Shown here piece after piece: positions 24,554-33,088 of a stretch of DNA of 64,000 bases (the first letter of the stretch is position 1; each line of letters begins with the position of its first letter). The notes under the pieces were generated by a model that did no database searches, was not told where the DNA came from, and saw nothing but the letters and a program-made list of their open reading frames with translations. The DNA is taken from the NCBI RefSeq assembly GCF_014640435.1, contig NZ_BMGY01000021.1, positions 16,076 to 80,075 of the forward strand, given 5' to 3'. The translations under genes were made by a program, and so were the position numbers. Source of the stretch: Hymenobacter frigidus (GTDB lineage: Bacteria; Bacteroidota; Bacteroidia; Cytophagales; Hymenobacteraceae).

Positions 24554-26206
24554 ATGGCCTCCGAACGAGAAAACCTAACTATTGCTACCGTGAATGGCGT
24601 GAAGTGGACGATGATGTCCACCATCGTCAACTCCGTGCTGCAGGTGGGCTACACCGCCGTGATGGCGCGGCTGCTGAGCCCGGCTGCCTTTGGGCTGGTG
24701 GCGCTGGCGGGCGTTATTCTGCGGTTCGGGGTGTACTTCGCCAAGATGGGCATGGAGCGGGCCATCATCCAGAAACCCGACCTGACGGAGCGCGACGTGC
24801 GGGTGGCCTTCACGTCGTCGGTGCTGCTGGGGGTATTTTTTGCGGGTCTGCTGGTGGCGGGCGCGCCGCTGGCCGCACGCCTGGTGCACCAGACCGAGGT
24901 GGTGCCGGTGGTGCGGGCCATGGCACTGAGCATCTTGCTGAGCGGACTGAATGGCACGGCCATGAGCCTGCTGCACCGCGCCATGCGCTTCCGGACGCTG
25001 GCTATTTTCGAAAGTATTTCCTTCCTGGTCAGCTACCTGGGCCTGGGGTTGCTGCTGGCCTGGCAGGGCTTTGGGGTGTGGGCGCTGGTGGGGGCCACGC
25101 TGGGCCAAAGCCTGCTGATGACCGTGCTGAGCTACGGCGCGGTGCGCCACACGCTTCGGATGCTTTTTAGTTGGGAGGCCTACCGGCCGCTGCTGGCCTA
25201 CGGCAGCCGGATGTCAGCCATCAGCTTTGTCGAATTCGTGACGATGTCGCTTGATACCCTGCTGATTGGCCGGCTGCTGGGGCCGGCGGCGCTGGGCATC
25301 TACAGCCGGGGCTCGCTGCTGATTGGCTTGCCGGTGCACCTGCTATCGAGCAACGTGGCCAAGGTGGTGTTCCCGTCCTTCAGCCAGGTGCAGGCCGACC
25401 GGGGCCGCCTGCGCGAAGTGTACCTGAGCAGTATTACGCTGGTGGCCATGCTGGTAACGCCGGTGTGTGCCGGCGCGGCCGTGGCGGCCCCGGAAATAGT
25501 GCGCGTGATGCTGGGCCCGGACTGGATGGCGGCTGTGCCAATACTTCAGGTCATCAGCCTGACCTACGTATTGAGCGCCGTCACGATGTTTGCCGGCGTG
25601 GTGTGCGACGCCACCGCCGCTCTCAGCCACAAGCTGCTGCTGAACGTGCTGTGCCTGGCCGTGCTGGCCGGCCTGCTGTGGGGCGGCAGCAAGTTTGGGC
25701 TGGTGGGCGTGGCCTGGGCCCTGGTGGGCGGCGAGCTGCTGCGCGCCGGGTTGTACTCGGCCATTATGCAGCAGGAACTGAAGGCCAGTTCCTGGGACGT
25801 GTTGCGGGCCTATGGCCCGGGCGTGCTGGCCGGGGCCGCGGCCGTAGTGGCCGTGGGGGCCGTGCGCTACGGATTACTGGTCCTACACGCGCCCACACTG
25901 GCGCTGCTGGGAGCCGAAATGCTGGCCGGAGCCCTGGTGCTGGGCAGCCTGGGGCTGGTGCACCCACCGGCCCAGCTGCGCGGCGTGATGCGGAACCTCC
26001 TGGCCCGGCTCACTAGTCCGGAGGGCACCGACAGCCCCCACCTGATGCCGCGCCTGTTGCGGGCGCTGGCCCTACGGCTGGCCCGGCAGGCGGGCGAAAT
26101 ACCTGCGGGGCCATTGGCCGCTACCACCCTGGCAACCACCACGAGCGCCGCCCCAACGGCACCGCAGCCCGTGCATTTCTCACCCGCAGCTACCGAGCTG
26201 GCATAG
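24554..26206 (+). CDS. Wzx-like polysaccharide flippase (MOP superfamily)
   Basis: Lipopolysaccharide-biosynthesis-type flippase of 550 residues, close to the WzxC/colanic acid exporter branch, that would move the lipid-linked repeat unit across the inner membrane. About 12-14 hydrophobic segments are visible. The N-terminus (TVNGVKWTMMSTIVNSVLQV) and LLSPAAFGLVALAGVI are typical of that branch, as is DTLLIGRLLGPAALGIYSRG in the middle. The last 70 residues are a soluble Ala/Pro/Thr-rich tail. The open frame starts at 24452, but that part overlaps the small ORF; the ATG at 24554 matches the family start. Confidence 0.9.
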   Translation: MASERENLTIATVNGVKWTMMSTIVNSVLQVGYTAVMARLLSPAAFGLVALAGVILRFGVYFAKMGMERAIIQKPDLTERDVRVAFTSSVLLGVFFAGLLVAGAPLAARLVHQTEVVPVVRAMALSILLSGLNGTAMSLLHRAMRFRTLAIFESISFLVSYLGLGLLLAWQGFGVWALVGATLGQSLLMTVLSYGAVRHTLRMLFSWEAYRPLLAYGSRMSAISFVEFVTMSLDTLLIGRLLGPAALGIYSRGSLLIGLPVHLLSSNVAKVVFPSFSQVQADRGRLREVYLSSITLVAMLVTPVCAGAAVAAPEIVRVMLGPDWMAAVPILQVISLTYVLSAVTMFAGVVCDATAALSHKLLLNVLCLAVLAGLLWGGSKFGLVGVAWALVGGELLRAGLYSAIMQQELKASSWDVLRAYGPGVLAGAAAVVAVGAVRYGLLVLHAPTLALLGAEMLAGALVLGSLGLVHPPAQLRGVMRNLLARLTSPEGTDSPHLMPRLLRALALRLARQAGEIPAGPLAATTLATTTSAAPTAPQPVHFSPAATELA

Positions 26207-26216
26207 CTCTCCGGCC

Positions 26217-27329
26217 ATGAAAGTCCTCTTTGAACCCGAAACGTTTTCCATCCAGGATTTTGGGGGCGTGTCGCGCTATTTCTTCGAGCTTATCGACAAC
26301 GCCGGCCCGGAGCTTACCTGCGAGCTGCCGGTGGTGCTGAGCAACAACCTGTATCTGCGCGACCGGCGGCACACCCGGCACCTGGGCCTGCTGCCCGGCG
26401 TGCCGGTGCCGGGCAACTGGCGCCTGATGCAGTTTGCCAACCGCCGGGCCGCCCGCCGCGCCATTGCCCGGCAGAATTTCGACGTGTTTCATCCCACGAT
26501 GAATGACCAAACCTGGTTTCTGGAGCTGCTCGGCGATAAGCCCTTCGTTATCACCATTCACGACATGATTCCGGCGCTGTTCGGGCAGTATTATCAGTCG
26601 CCGGACACTGCGTTGCAAGAGCTGGTCAGCCGGGCCGCCCGCATCATTACGGTGTCAGAAAACACCAAGGCCGACGTACTCCGACTGCTCCCCGTGCCGG
26701 CCGAGCGCGTGACAGTGGTGCACCACGGCCACACTTCCCGCCACTACCCCTACGAGGCCCGCGTGCCCACGCCCGACAGCTACCTGCTGTATACCGGCAA
26801 CCGCCGGGCCTACAAGAATTTCGGCTGTCTCGTCACGGCTTTCGGGCAGCTGCACAAGCACAGTCCCGGCCTGCACCTGGTATGCGCCGGCGGCGGCGCT
26901 TTCACCCCCTATGAACAGCATGAGCTGCGCCACGCCGGCATTGCCGAGCACACCCACCAAATGGGCTACCTCACCGATGGCCAGCTCAACCACCTCTACC
27001 ACGGGGCCCGGGCCTTCGTGTTTCCGTCGGAATACGAGGGGTTTGGATTTCCTATACTTGAAGCCTTCGGACAGCACTGCCCGGCGGTGCTGAGCAACGC
27101 CTCGTGCTTTCCCGAAATCGCGCACGACGCCGCCCTCTACTTCAACCCCCACGACCCCGACGACCTGCACGAGCAGCTCGACCGGGTGCTGCACGACCGG
27201 GCCTTGCGCCAGATACTGACGCGCCGGGGCCAGGGGCGCGTACTCGATTTCACCTGGGCCCGCACCGTGGCCGATACCCACCGCGTGTACGAAGAAGCCC
27301 GCGAGGATGCCACCGCCGTGACGTATTGA
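26217..27329 (+). CDS. Glycosyltransferase family 4 (GT-B)
   Basis: Retaining glycosyltransferase of 370 residues that would add a sugar to the lipid-linked repeat unit on the cytoplasmic face. The N-terminus has QDFGGVSRYFFELI, the middle LLYTGNRRAYKNF with the Lys contacting the donor phosphate, and the C-terminal domain the EX7E motif in FPSEYEGFGFPILEAFG near residue 272. The donor sugar is unknown. It starts ten bases after the flippase stop, so it is in the same transcript. Its stop codon lies inside the left outer arm of an inverted-repeat element. Confidence 0.9.
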   Translation: MKVLFEPETFSIQDFGGVSRYFFELIDNAGPELTCELPVVLSNNLYLRDRRHTRHLGLLPGVPVPGNWRLMQFANRRAARRAIARQNFDVFHPTMNDQTWFLELLGDKPFVITIHDMIPALFGQYYQSPDTALQELVSRAARIITVSENTKADVLRLLPVPAERVTVVHHGHTSRHYPYEARVPTPDSYLLYTGNRRAYKNFGCLVTAFGQLHKHSPGLHLVCAGGGAFTPYEQHELRHAGIAEHTHQMGYLTDGQLNHLYHGARAFVFPSEYEGFGFPILEAFGQHCPAVLSNASCFPEIAHDAALYFNPHDPDDLHEQLDRVLHDRALRQILTRRGQGRVLDFTWARTVADTHRVYEEAREDATAVTY

Positions 27330-27488
27330 AGGAGTTACAGTTGAAAAGGACGTCATGCCGAGCATGTGGCGCATCAAGCCAGGGACCGAGGCATCTCGCG
27401 TGTGGTAGCAACTCAATCGTTCAACGATGCGAGCGAGATGCCTCGGCTGCGCGGACGCCAGATGAGCATGACGTTCAAGTATCAATAC
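27323..27488. repeat. REP-like dispersed inverted repeat, copy 3, inside the EPS operon
   Basis: A more diverged member: CGTCATGC (27351-27358) pairs with GCATGACG (27466-27473), and a 14-base perfect stem CCGAGGCATCTCGC (27386-27399) pairs with 27433-27446. Seven-base outer arms (27323-27329 and 27482-27488) also pair and include the stop codon of the upstream glycosyltransferase. It would fold in the mRNA between that gene and the polymerase-like gene. Confidence 0.7.
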
Positions 27489-27515
27489 CTCAGTCCACTA
27501 ACACCATCCACCCCC

Positions 27516-28853
27516 ATGCGGCTCAATATTCGGTTTCTGTACTTGCTGCCGGTGCTGGCGTTGGTGTTCACGGACCGCGCCTTCACGGAGTTTGCATTTC
27601 CTGATGAGGACTCGCCGCTTTTGGCGAGCTATGGGCTACTGCTGCTGGGCGGCTCGTGTGGCATAGTGGCCCTTTGCTACCGCTACCTGGGGCCGCTGAT
27701 GCAGCGCTGGCTGCTGGTGGTAGTGGCCGCGCTGGGCGTGCTGGCGCTGGAGTCGTACGCCGGCTGGCAGACGTGGATGGTGTACCCGCACGTGTTTGCC
27801 AAGTTCCTGGTGATGATTCACGTGTTTGCGATTTATGCGTTTCACCGGCGGTTTGGCCCGCCCCCGTTTGGGCTGCTAATGAGCCTGCTGCTGCTGGGCC
27901 TGCTGGCCAACCTAGCCATCTACCACCCCGATGCTTTGAGTTTATCGGCCTTTCTGGACAATGAGCGCGGATTTGCTTCTACCTCAGCCATGCTGCTGCT
28001 GCTGCCCACCCTCTACTATTTCAACCAGTACCTGACGCGGGGCGGACTGCTGCGGCTGCTCACGTTTTTTATGGGCGCGGCGCTCATCATCTTCCTGCAG
28101 CACCGCTCGGTATGGGTGGCCATGGGCGCGGCCCTGGTCCTGAACGCCGTTTTGCTGCTGCTGGGCCGGGTGGAAGGCGCGCGGCTGAGCTCGGCGCGGC
28201 TGCTGCCCATGGTGCTGTTGCCGCTGTTCGTGCTGGTTTCGGGCGGTTTGGTGGCCCTCAGCGACCCGCACGTGGTGAAGAAGCTGGAAGCCAGCCTCAA
28301 CGACATTGCCCACCCCAACACGCGGGGCACGGGCAGCTGGCGGATGAAGCAGTTTGAGGTCTACCAGCCCTACCTGGCCGAATATCCGGTGGCCGGCATG
28401 CGCCTCAAGGGCTTTGAGCTGCCCGTGCAGTTTTACACCCTGGCGGCCAATGGCGGCGGCGACGAGCAGGTGTGGACCGATGGCACCGGCCACCATTTCC
28501 ACAGCTTCTACGTCGACCGGCTGTTCTACTTCGGGGGGCTGGGGGTGCTACTCACGCTGCTGGTGCCGCTGCTGGTGCTGGGCCGCCGCCTGCTGAGCCG
28601 AGCCCCGCTGCCACCCGCCTCGGCCGCGCTGGCGGTGTTTACGCTCAGCTCCCTGGTCTACAGCATTTCTTACGATTGGCCGCTGTATTTCTTCGGCCTG
28701 CTGGGGCTCTCATTAGCCACTGCCGCCGACCCTGGCCGGGTGCCCGCGCCCGCTGCGGCCGCTCCACCGCCCCACCGCCAACCCTTGCAGCATTTCGGGC
28801 CTTTTCCCACTCCTCGCCATGCCAACGCCGCTGCTGCCGCCGCCCGCCGCTGA
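27516..28853 (+). CDS. Wzy/O-antigen ligase-like membrane protein
   Basis: Integral membrane protein of 445 residues with about ten hydrophobic segments. It has a large loop between residues 240 and 330 containing SLNDIAHPNTRGTGSWRMKQ and ending near HHFHSFYVDRLFYFGG. This layout and the R-G-x-x-x-W-R motif fit the O-antigen ligase/polymerase (Wzy_C) superfamily, so it is the probable EPS polymerase. The open frame begins at 27366 within the repeat element; the ATG at 27516 is the natural start. The last 40 residues are Pro/Ala-rich, and the final 35 bases overlap the next gene. Confidence 0.82.
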   Translation: MRLNIRFLYLLPVLALVFTDRAFTEFAFPDEDSPLLASYGLLLLGGSCGIVALCYRYLGPLMQRWLLVVVAALGVLALESYAGWQTWMVYPHVFAKFLVMIHVFAIYAFHRRFGPPPFGLLMSLLLLGLLANLAIYHPDALSLSAFLDNERGFASTSAMLLLLPTLYYFNQYLTRGGLLRLLTFFMGAALIIFLQHRSVWVAMGAALVLNAVLLLLGRVEGARLSSARLLPMVLLPLFVLVSGGLVALSDPHVVKKLEASLNDIAHPNTRGTGSWRMKQFEVYQPYLAEYPVAGMRLKGFELPVQFYTLAANGGGDEQVWTDGTGHHFHSFYVDRLFYFGGLGVLLTLLVPLLVLGRRLLSRAPLPPASAALAVFTLSSLVYSISYDWPLYFFGLLGLSLATAADPGRVPAPAAAAPPPHRQPLQHFGPFPTPRHANAAAAAARR

Positions 28854-29844
28854 GCGGGCCGCGCCCGTTCTGCTCATCGTCTTCAACCGCCCGCAGCCCA
28901 CGCGGCGCGTGCTGGCCGCCGTGCGCCAGGCCCGCCCCGCCTGCCTCTATATAGCCGCCGATGGCCCCCGCCCCGGCCACCCCACCGATGCCGTCCGCTG
29001 CGCCGAAACCCGCGCCTTGGTCACGGCCGGCGTGGACTGGCCCTGCGAAGTGCACACGCAGTTTCGGAACGAGAACCTGGGCTGCGGCCGGGGGCCTTCG
29101 GCAGCCATAACCTGGTTTTTTCAGCACGAGCCCGAGGGCATTATCCTGGAAGATGACTGCCTGCCCACGGCTGGATTCTTCCGGTTTTGCTCCGAGCTGC
29201 TGCTCCGTTACCGCCATGACAGCCGCGTGATGCACATCAGCGGCAACAACCTCACCCACGAAGCCCGGCAGCCCGCCGCGGCTGGCGCCGAGTCTTACTA
29301 TTTCTCGGGGCAGGTGCATAGCTGGGGCTGGGCCACCTGGCGGCGGGCCTGGCAGCAGTTCGATTTCGACCTGAAGCTGCTGCCCGAGCTGGGCCGGCAC
29401 GGAGCGCTGGCCACTATTTATCCGGGGTGGCTGGAGCGGCACTATTGGCTGCGCAAGTTTGAGGCGGTGCGCGCGGGCCCCCAGCCGGCCCACATCTGGG
29501 ACTACCAGTGGCACTTTGCGGTGGCGGCCCACGGCGGCCTCAGCATCGCGCCGGCCGTGAACCTGGTTACCAACATCGGCTTTGGCGACGACGCCACCCA
29601 CACCTTCGACCACCACGACCAGCACGCGCACCCGACCGCGCACGAGCTGGCTTTCCCACTGCGCCACCCGCCCGAGGTGCTGCGCGACGCCCGCCGCGAC
29701 GCCCGCCACTTTCGCGAACACCTGCTGAACCGGGCCTGGGCCACGGTTCGCCGACGGCTGGCCCGGCTGCTGCCAGCCGCGCCCGTCCCCGCTGAATCTG
29801 CTATAACTACCTATCCTCAGCCTATTTCCGCGTTATCGCCATGA
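28819..29844 (+). CDS. GT-A fold glycosyltransferase (HlpA/GNT-I-like)
   Basis: Nucleotide-diphospho-sugar transferase-like protein of 341 residues. The N-terminal half has PVLLIVFNRPQPTRRVLAAV, then NLGCGRGPSAAITWFFQ and the acidic donor site EGIILEDDCLP. A downstream signature HSWGWATWRRAWQQFD is characteristic of the group often annotated hemolytic protein HlpA-like or nucleotide-diphospho-sugar transferase. The acceptor and donor are unknown. It overlaps the polymerase-like gene by 35 bases and shares an ATGA overlap with the next gene, indicating translational coupling. Confidence 0.85.
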   Translation: MPTPLLPPPAAERAAPVLLIVFNRPQPTRRVLAAVRQARPACLYIAADGPRPGHPTDAVRCAETRALVTAGVDWPCEVHTQFRNENLGCGRGPSAAITWFFQHEPEGIILEDDCLPTAGFFRFCSELLLRYRHDSRVMHISGNNLTHEARQPAAAGAESYYFSGQVHSWGWATWRRAWQQFDFDLKLLPELGRHGALATIYPGWLERHYWLRKFEAVRAGPQPAHIWDYQWHFAVAAHGGLSIAPAVNLVTNIGFGDDATHTFDHHDQHAHPTAHELAFPLRHPPEVLRDARRDARHFREHLLNRAWATVRRRLARLLPAAPVPAESAITTYPQPISALSP

Positions 29845-31193
29845 AAGTTCTCGTATCCGCATATGCCTGCAACCCCGCCCAGGGCGGCGAGGGCGGCAAC
29901 GGCTTCCACTGGGCCTGGGGCATGGCCCAACGCGGCCACCGGGTGTGGTGCTTCACCACGCCGGAAGGCGAGGCCGGCATCAAAACCTTTTTGGCGGCAA
30001 ATGCCCACGAAGGAGCCGTTGAGCGCATCCAGTTCATCTATCCTTCGGTGCCCGGCTGGGTGCAGTTTCTGTACCGCTGGCAATTTGGCGTGTACCTGCA
30101 CTACTACATCTGGCAGTTCACGGCCTGGCGGCTGGCGCGGGAGCTTGACCAAGCCGTCGATTTCGACCTGGTGCACCACGCCACCTACAGCAGCCTGAAA
30201 ATGGGTTCCTGGCTGTGGCGATTGGGCAAACCGCTGGTGTACGGCCCGGTGGGCGGGGCCCAAAAAGCGCCCATTGCCTTCCGCCAGTACCTGCCCGACT
30301 GGTTCCAGACCGAAACCATGCGCTCGGCCTTTACCTGGCTGCTTATCAAACTCGATTTCAACCTGCGCCAGAACCTGCGCCACGCCGCGCTGGTGCTGGC
30401 TTCCAACGACGAGTCGGCCGCGCTGGCCCGGCAACTGGGCGCGAAACGGGTCGAGCTTTTTCTCGATACCGGCCTGTCGGAATCCTTCCGGGCCGCCACG
30501 TTTCCGGAGCGGCCCGTGCAGCCGGTGCTACAGATGCTGTGGGTGGGCCGGCTATACCCCAACAAGGCCCTGCCGCTGGTGCTCGATGCCCTGTCGCAGG
30601 TAGCATCCCGGGTGCCGTTTCACCTCACCGTGCTCGGCGATGGGCCAATGCGCGACCTCGTGCCGGGCTGGATAGCGCAATATGGGCTGGTGGGGCGCGT
30701 GACGTGGCGCGGCGGCGTGCCGTGGACCGAGGTGCACGCCGCCATGCTCAGCCACGACGTGTTTCTGTTCGGCTCGCTGCGCGACTCGTTTGCCTCGCAG
30801 TTTATGGAGGCGCTGGCCACGGGCCTGCCCATCATCACCCTCAACCACCAGGGAGCCCGCACTTTTCTGCCCGATGCGGCCGCCATCAAAGCATCGGTCG
30901 AGTCGCCGGCCGTGGCTACTGCCGCCATGGCCCGAGCCGTGGAATACGTATATGACCACCCCGCCGCGCGCCGGGCCATGGGCCGGGCCGGCTACGAGTT
31001 TGCCCTGCGCCAGACCTGGCCCCAGCGCCTGACGCGCCTACTGGGTCTGCTGCGGCAGGCGGGCATCGGCCCGGCCATGGAAGAGCTGCCCCTGGCGCGC
31101 CGGCACCACCGCTACCAGCAGGCGCACCGCCGCCACCACAAGTCCGGACGGCCATTTCCGAGCCGCCAGTCACTGCCAGCCGACCGAACCTGA
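29841..31193 (+). CDS. Glycosyltransferase family 4 (GT-B), second
   Basis: A 450-residue GT4-type enzyme. The N-terminus is VLVSAYACNPAQGGEGGNGF, a glycine-rich loop typical of one GT4 branch. The C-terminal domain has MLWVGRLYPNKALPLVLDAL and DVFLFGSLRDSFASQFMEAL, where the EX7E motif is modified but SFxSQFMEA is as in close relatives. The last 45 residues are His/Arg-rich. It starts in an ATGA overlap with the previous gene and lies 63 bases before the GT2 gene. Sugar specificity cannot be read from the sequence. Confidence 0.88.
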   Translation: MKVLVSAYACNPAQGGEGGNGFHWAWGMAQRGHRVWCFTTPEGEAGIKTFLAANAHEGAVERIQFIYPSVPGWVQFLYRWQFGVYLHYYIWQFTAWRLARELDQAVDFDLVHHATYSSLKMGSWLWRLGKPLVYGPVGGAQKAPIAFRQYLPDWFQTETMRSAFTWLLIKLDFNLRQNLRHAALVLASNDESAALARQLGAKRVELFLDTGLSESFRAATFPERPVQPVLQMLWVGRLYPNKALPLVLDALSQVASRVPFHLTVLGDGPMRDLVPGWIAQYGLVGRVTWRGGVPWTEVHAAMLSHDVFLFGSLRDSFASQFMEALATGLPIITLNHQGARTFLPDAAAIKASVESPAVATAAMARAVEYVYDHPAARRAMGRAGYEFALRQTWPQRLTRLLGLLRQAGIGPAMEELPLARRHHRYQQAHRRHHKSGRPFPSRQSLPADRT

Positions 31194-31256
31194 TTTCTGC
31201 TGTTCGCACCCCCTTTTCTATTCGCTTTCCTTTCCCTCACTTCTGCAACCTGTGCC

Positions 31257-32096
31257 ATGCTATATATCGTCATCCCCGTCTTCAATCGGCAGCAGTTCAC
31301 CCGGGCCTGCCTGCTGTCGCTTCGGCAGCAAACCCGTGCCGACTTCCGCGTCGTCGTCGTCGATGACGGCTCGACCGATGGCACGCCCCGGATGCTGGCC
31401 GAGGAATTTCCGGAAGTAGACGTGGTGACCGGCGACGGCAACCTGTTCTGGACGGCCGGGGTGAACGTCGGCATCCGGCGGGCCCTGGTGCTGGGCGCGA
31501 CGCGCATCATGACGATGAACAACGACGTGCTGGCCCTGCCCGATTTTGTGGCGCAGATGCTGCGCTGGGCCGACCGCCATCCCCGCGCCATCCTCGGCGC
31601 GCTGGAGCTCGATGCCGCCTCGGGGCAGCCCGTGTACGGCGGCGAGCGGCTGGACTGGCGCACCAATACCCGCCAGGACCTGCTGACCGCCCTGCCGCCC
31701 ACCGAGCACCACGGCCTGCACGCCGTGACCTACCTGCCCGGCCGGGGCCTGCTCATTCCGCTCGAGGTGATTGAGGAAATTGGCCTGTTTGACGAAAAGC
31801 GCCTGCCCCACTACCTGGCTGACTTTGACTACACCAGCGTGGCCCGGCGGCACGGCTTCCCGGTGTTCTGCAACTACGATGCCCGCCTGAGCACCTACCC
31901 CGACGAAAGCGGCCAGGAGCAGACCCGCCGCAAGCACAGCCTGCGCGGCTATTTCCAGCATTTGTTCGGCATTCGGGGGGGCGGCAACCTGCGCAATTTC
32001 ACCCATTTCACCATCAAGAACTGCCCGCGTCCCTTCCTGCCCTACTTCCTGCTCAATGGCTACGCCCGCCGGCTGGTGGGCTACTTCCTGCACTGA
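31257..32096 (+). CDS. Glycosyltransferase family 2 (GT-A)
   Basis: Inverting glycosyltransferase of 279 residues. It shows YIVIPVFNRQQFTRACLLSL at the start, VVVVDDGSTDGT (donor-binding Asp residues), GDGNLFWTAGVNVGIRRAL, MNNDV as the DxD equivalent, and DEKRLPHYLADFDYTSVARR. The pattern recalls rhamnosyl- and related transferases that use GDP- or dTDP-sugars. It is a typical member of a Wzy-dependent EPS operon and lies between a GT4 and the fucosyltransferase-like gene. Confidence 0.9.
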   Translation: MLYIVIPVFNRQQFTRACLLSLRQQTRADFRVVVVDDGSTDGTPRMLAEEFPEVDVVTGDGNLFWTAGVNVGIRRALVLGATRIMTMNNDVLALPDFVAQMLRWADRHPRAILGALELDAASGQPVYGGERLDWRTNTRQDLLTALPPTEHHGLHAVTYLPGRGLLIPLEVIEEIGLFDEKRLPHYLADFDYTSVARRHGFPVFCNYDARLSTYPDESGQEQTRRKHSLRGYFQHLFGIRGGGNLRNFTHFTIKNCPRPFLPYFLLNGYARRLVGYFLH

Positions 32097-32152
32097 GACG
32101 GCCCCGCTGCCATCTGTCGCACTTATCCAATCACCCTCTTTTTTCCTGCATC

Positions 32153-33088
32153 ATGGTTATTCTTACTCAGGACCTCGACGGTTTTGGCAACCACTTGCTG
32201 CTCACTTCCCACTTTTTGGTGAATGCCGTGCAGCACAACTACGAGCTGGCCATCCCTTCTTTTGAACGGTACGCGCCGTATTTTGAAGGCCCCACCGGCA
32301 AGCCAACGGCCTTTTTTGGCCGCCTGCCCGTGCGCCTGCACACCGACCAGCTCGCTACCGAGCTGCTGTATCGGGGGTTGCGCAGCCGCTGGGGCGGGGG
32401 CGCGCTCCTGCGCCTGCCCTGGCTGCACCGCCTGCTGGGCGTGCGCGTGGTGGTCGACCTGCCCAGCGGTGATGTCGACCTCAACAGTCCGGCCTATCTG
32501 GCCCAGGCCCGCGACCCGCACCTCCACTTACTGGTACATGGCTGGCAGTACCGCGACAAAATCAACTTTACCCGGCACAGCGACTTACTACGGCGGTTTT
32601 TCCGGCCCATTGCGGCCCACCGCGAGGCCGTGGCGCGCGTGCTGGCCACCAACCGCGAAGGCGGCGTGGATGTGCTGGTGGGCGTGCATATCCGGCGCGG
32701 CGACTACGCGGGCTGGCACGGCGGCGCGTTTCTGTACAGCAACGCCACCTACGTTCGGGCCATGCGCGAAACCCAGGCCCTGTTTCCGGCCGAAGCGCGG
32801 GTTCGGTTCCTGCTGTTTTCCAACGAACCCATTGTGGACGAAGACTTTGCCGAGTTTGATACCGGCCGCTCCACCGACCACCCCGTGGAGGACCTCTACG
32901 CCATGGCTGGCTGCGACTACATTGTGGGGCCGCTGAGCACCTACTCCATGTGGGCGTCGTTCTACGGCCGGGTACCGCTCTGCCACCTGCACCGCCCCGA
33001 CCAGCCCATTCGCACCCTCGGTGAGTTTGTGGTGTTCGAAGACCAGGAAACCGTGCGCTGGGAAGCCACCATGCCGAGCGTGGTATGA
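32153..33088 (+). CDS. Fucosyltransferase-like glycosyltransferase (HxRRGDY motif)
   Basis: A 311-residue protein with the strongly diagnostic VHIRRGDYAGWHGG motif near residue 183, the GDP-fucose-binding HxRRGDY motif of GT11-type alpha-1,2-fucosyltransferases and relatives. Later segments FLLFSNEPIVDE and YIVGPLSTYSMWASFYG match the second and third conserved blocks of the same fold. GDP-fucose synthesis genes (gmd, fcl) lie downstream in the same locus, which supports the donor. The start MVILTQDLDGFGNHLL agrees with the GxGNQxF-like opening of the family. It overlaps the next gene by four bases (ATGA). Confidence 0.88.
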   Translation: MVILTQDLDGFGNHLLLTSHFLVNAVQHNYELAIPSFERYAPYFEGPTGKPTAFFGRLPVRLHTDQLATELLYRGLRSRWGGGALLRLPWLHRLLGVRVVVDLPSGDVDLNSPAYLAQARDPHLHLLVHGWQYRDKINFTRHSDLLRRFFRPIAAHREAVARVLATNREGGVDVLVGVHIRRGDYAGWHGGAFLYSNATYVRAMRETQALFPAEARVRFLLFSNEPIVDEDFAEFDTGRSTDHPVEDLYAMAGCDYIVGPLSTYSMWASFYGRVPLCHLHRPDQPIRTLGEFVVFEDQETVRWEATMPSVV

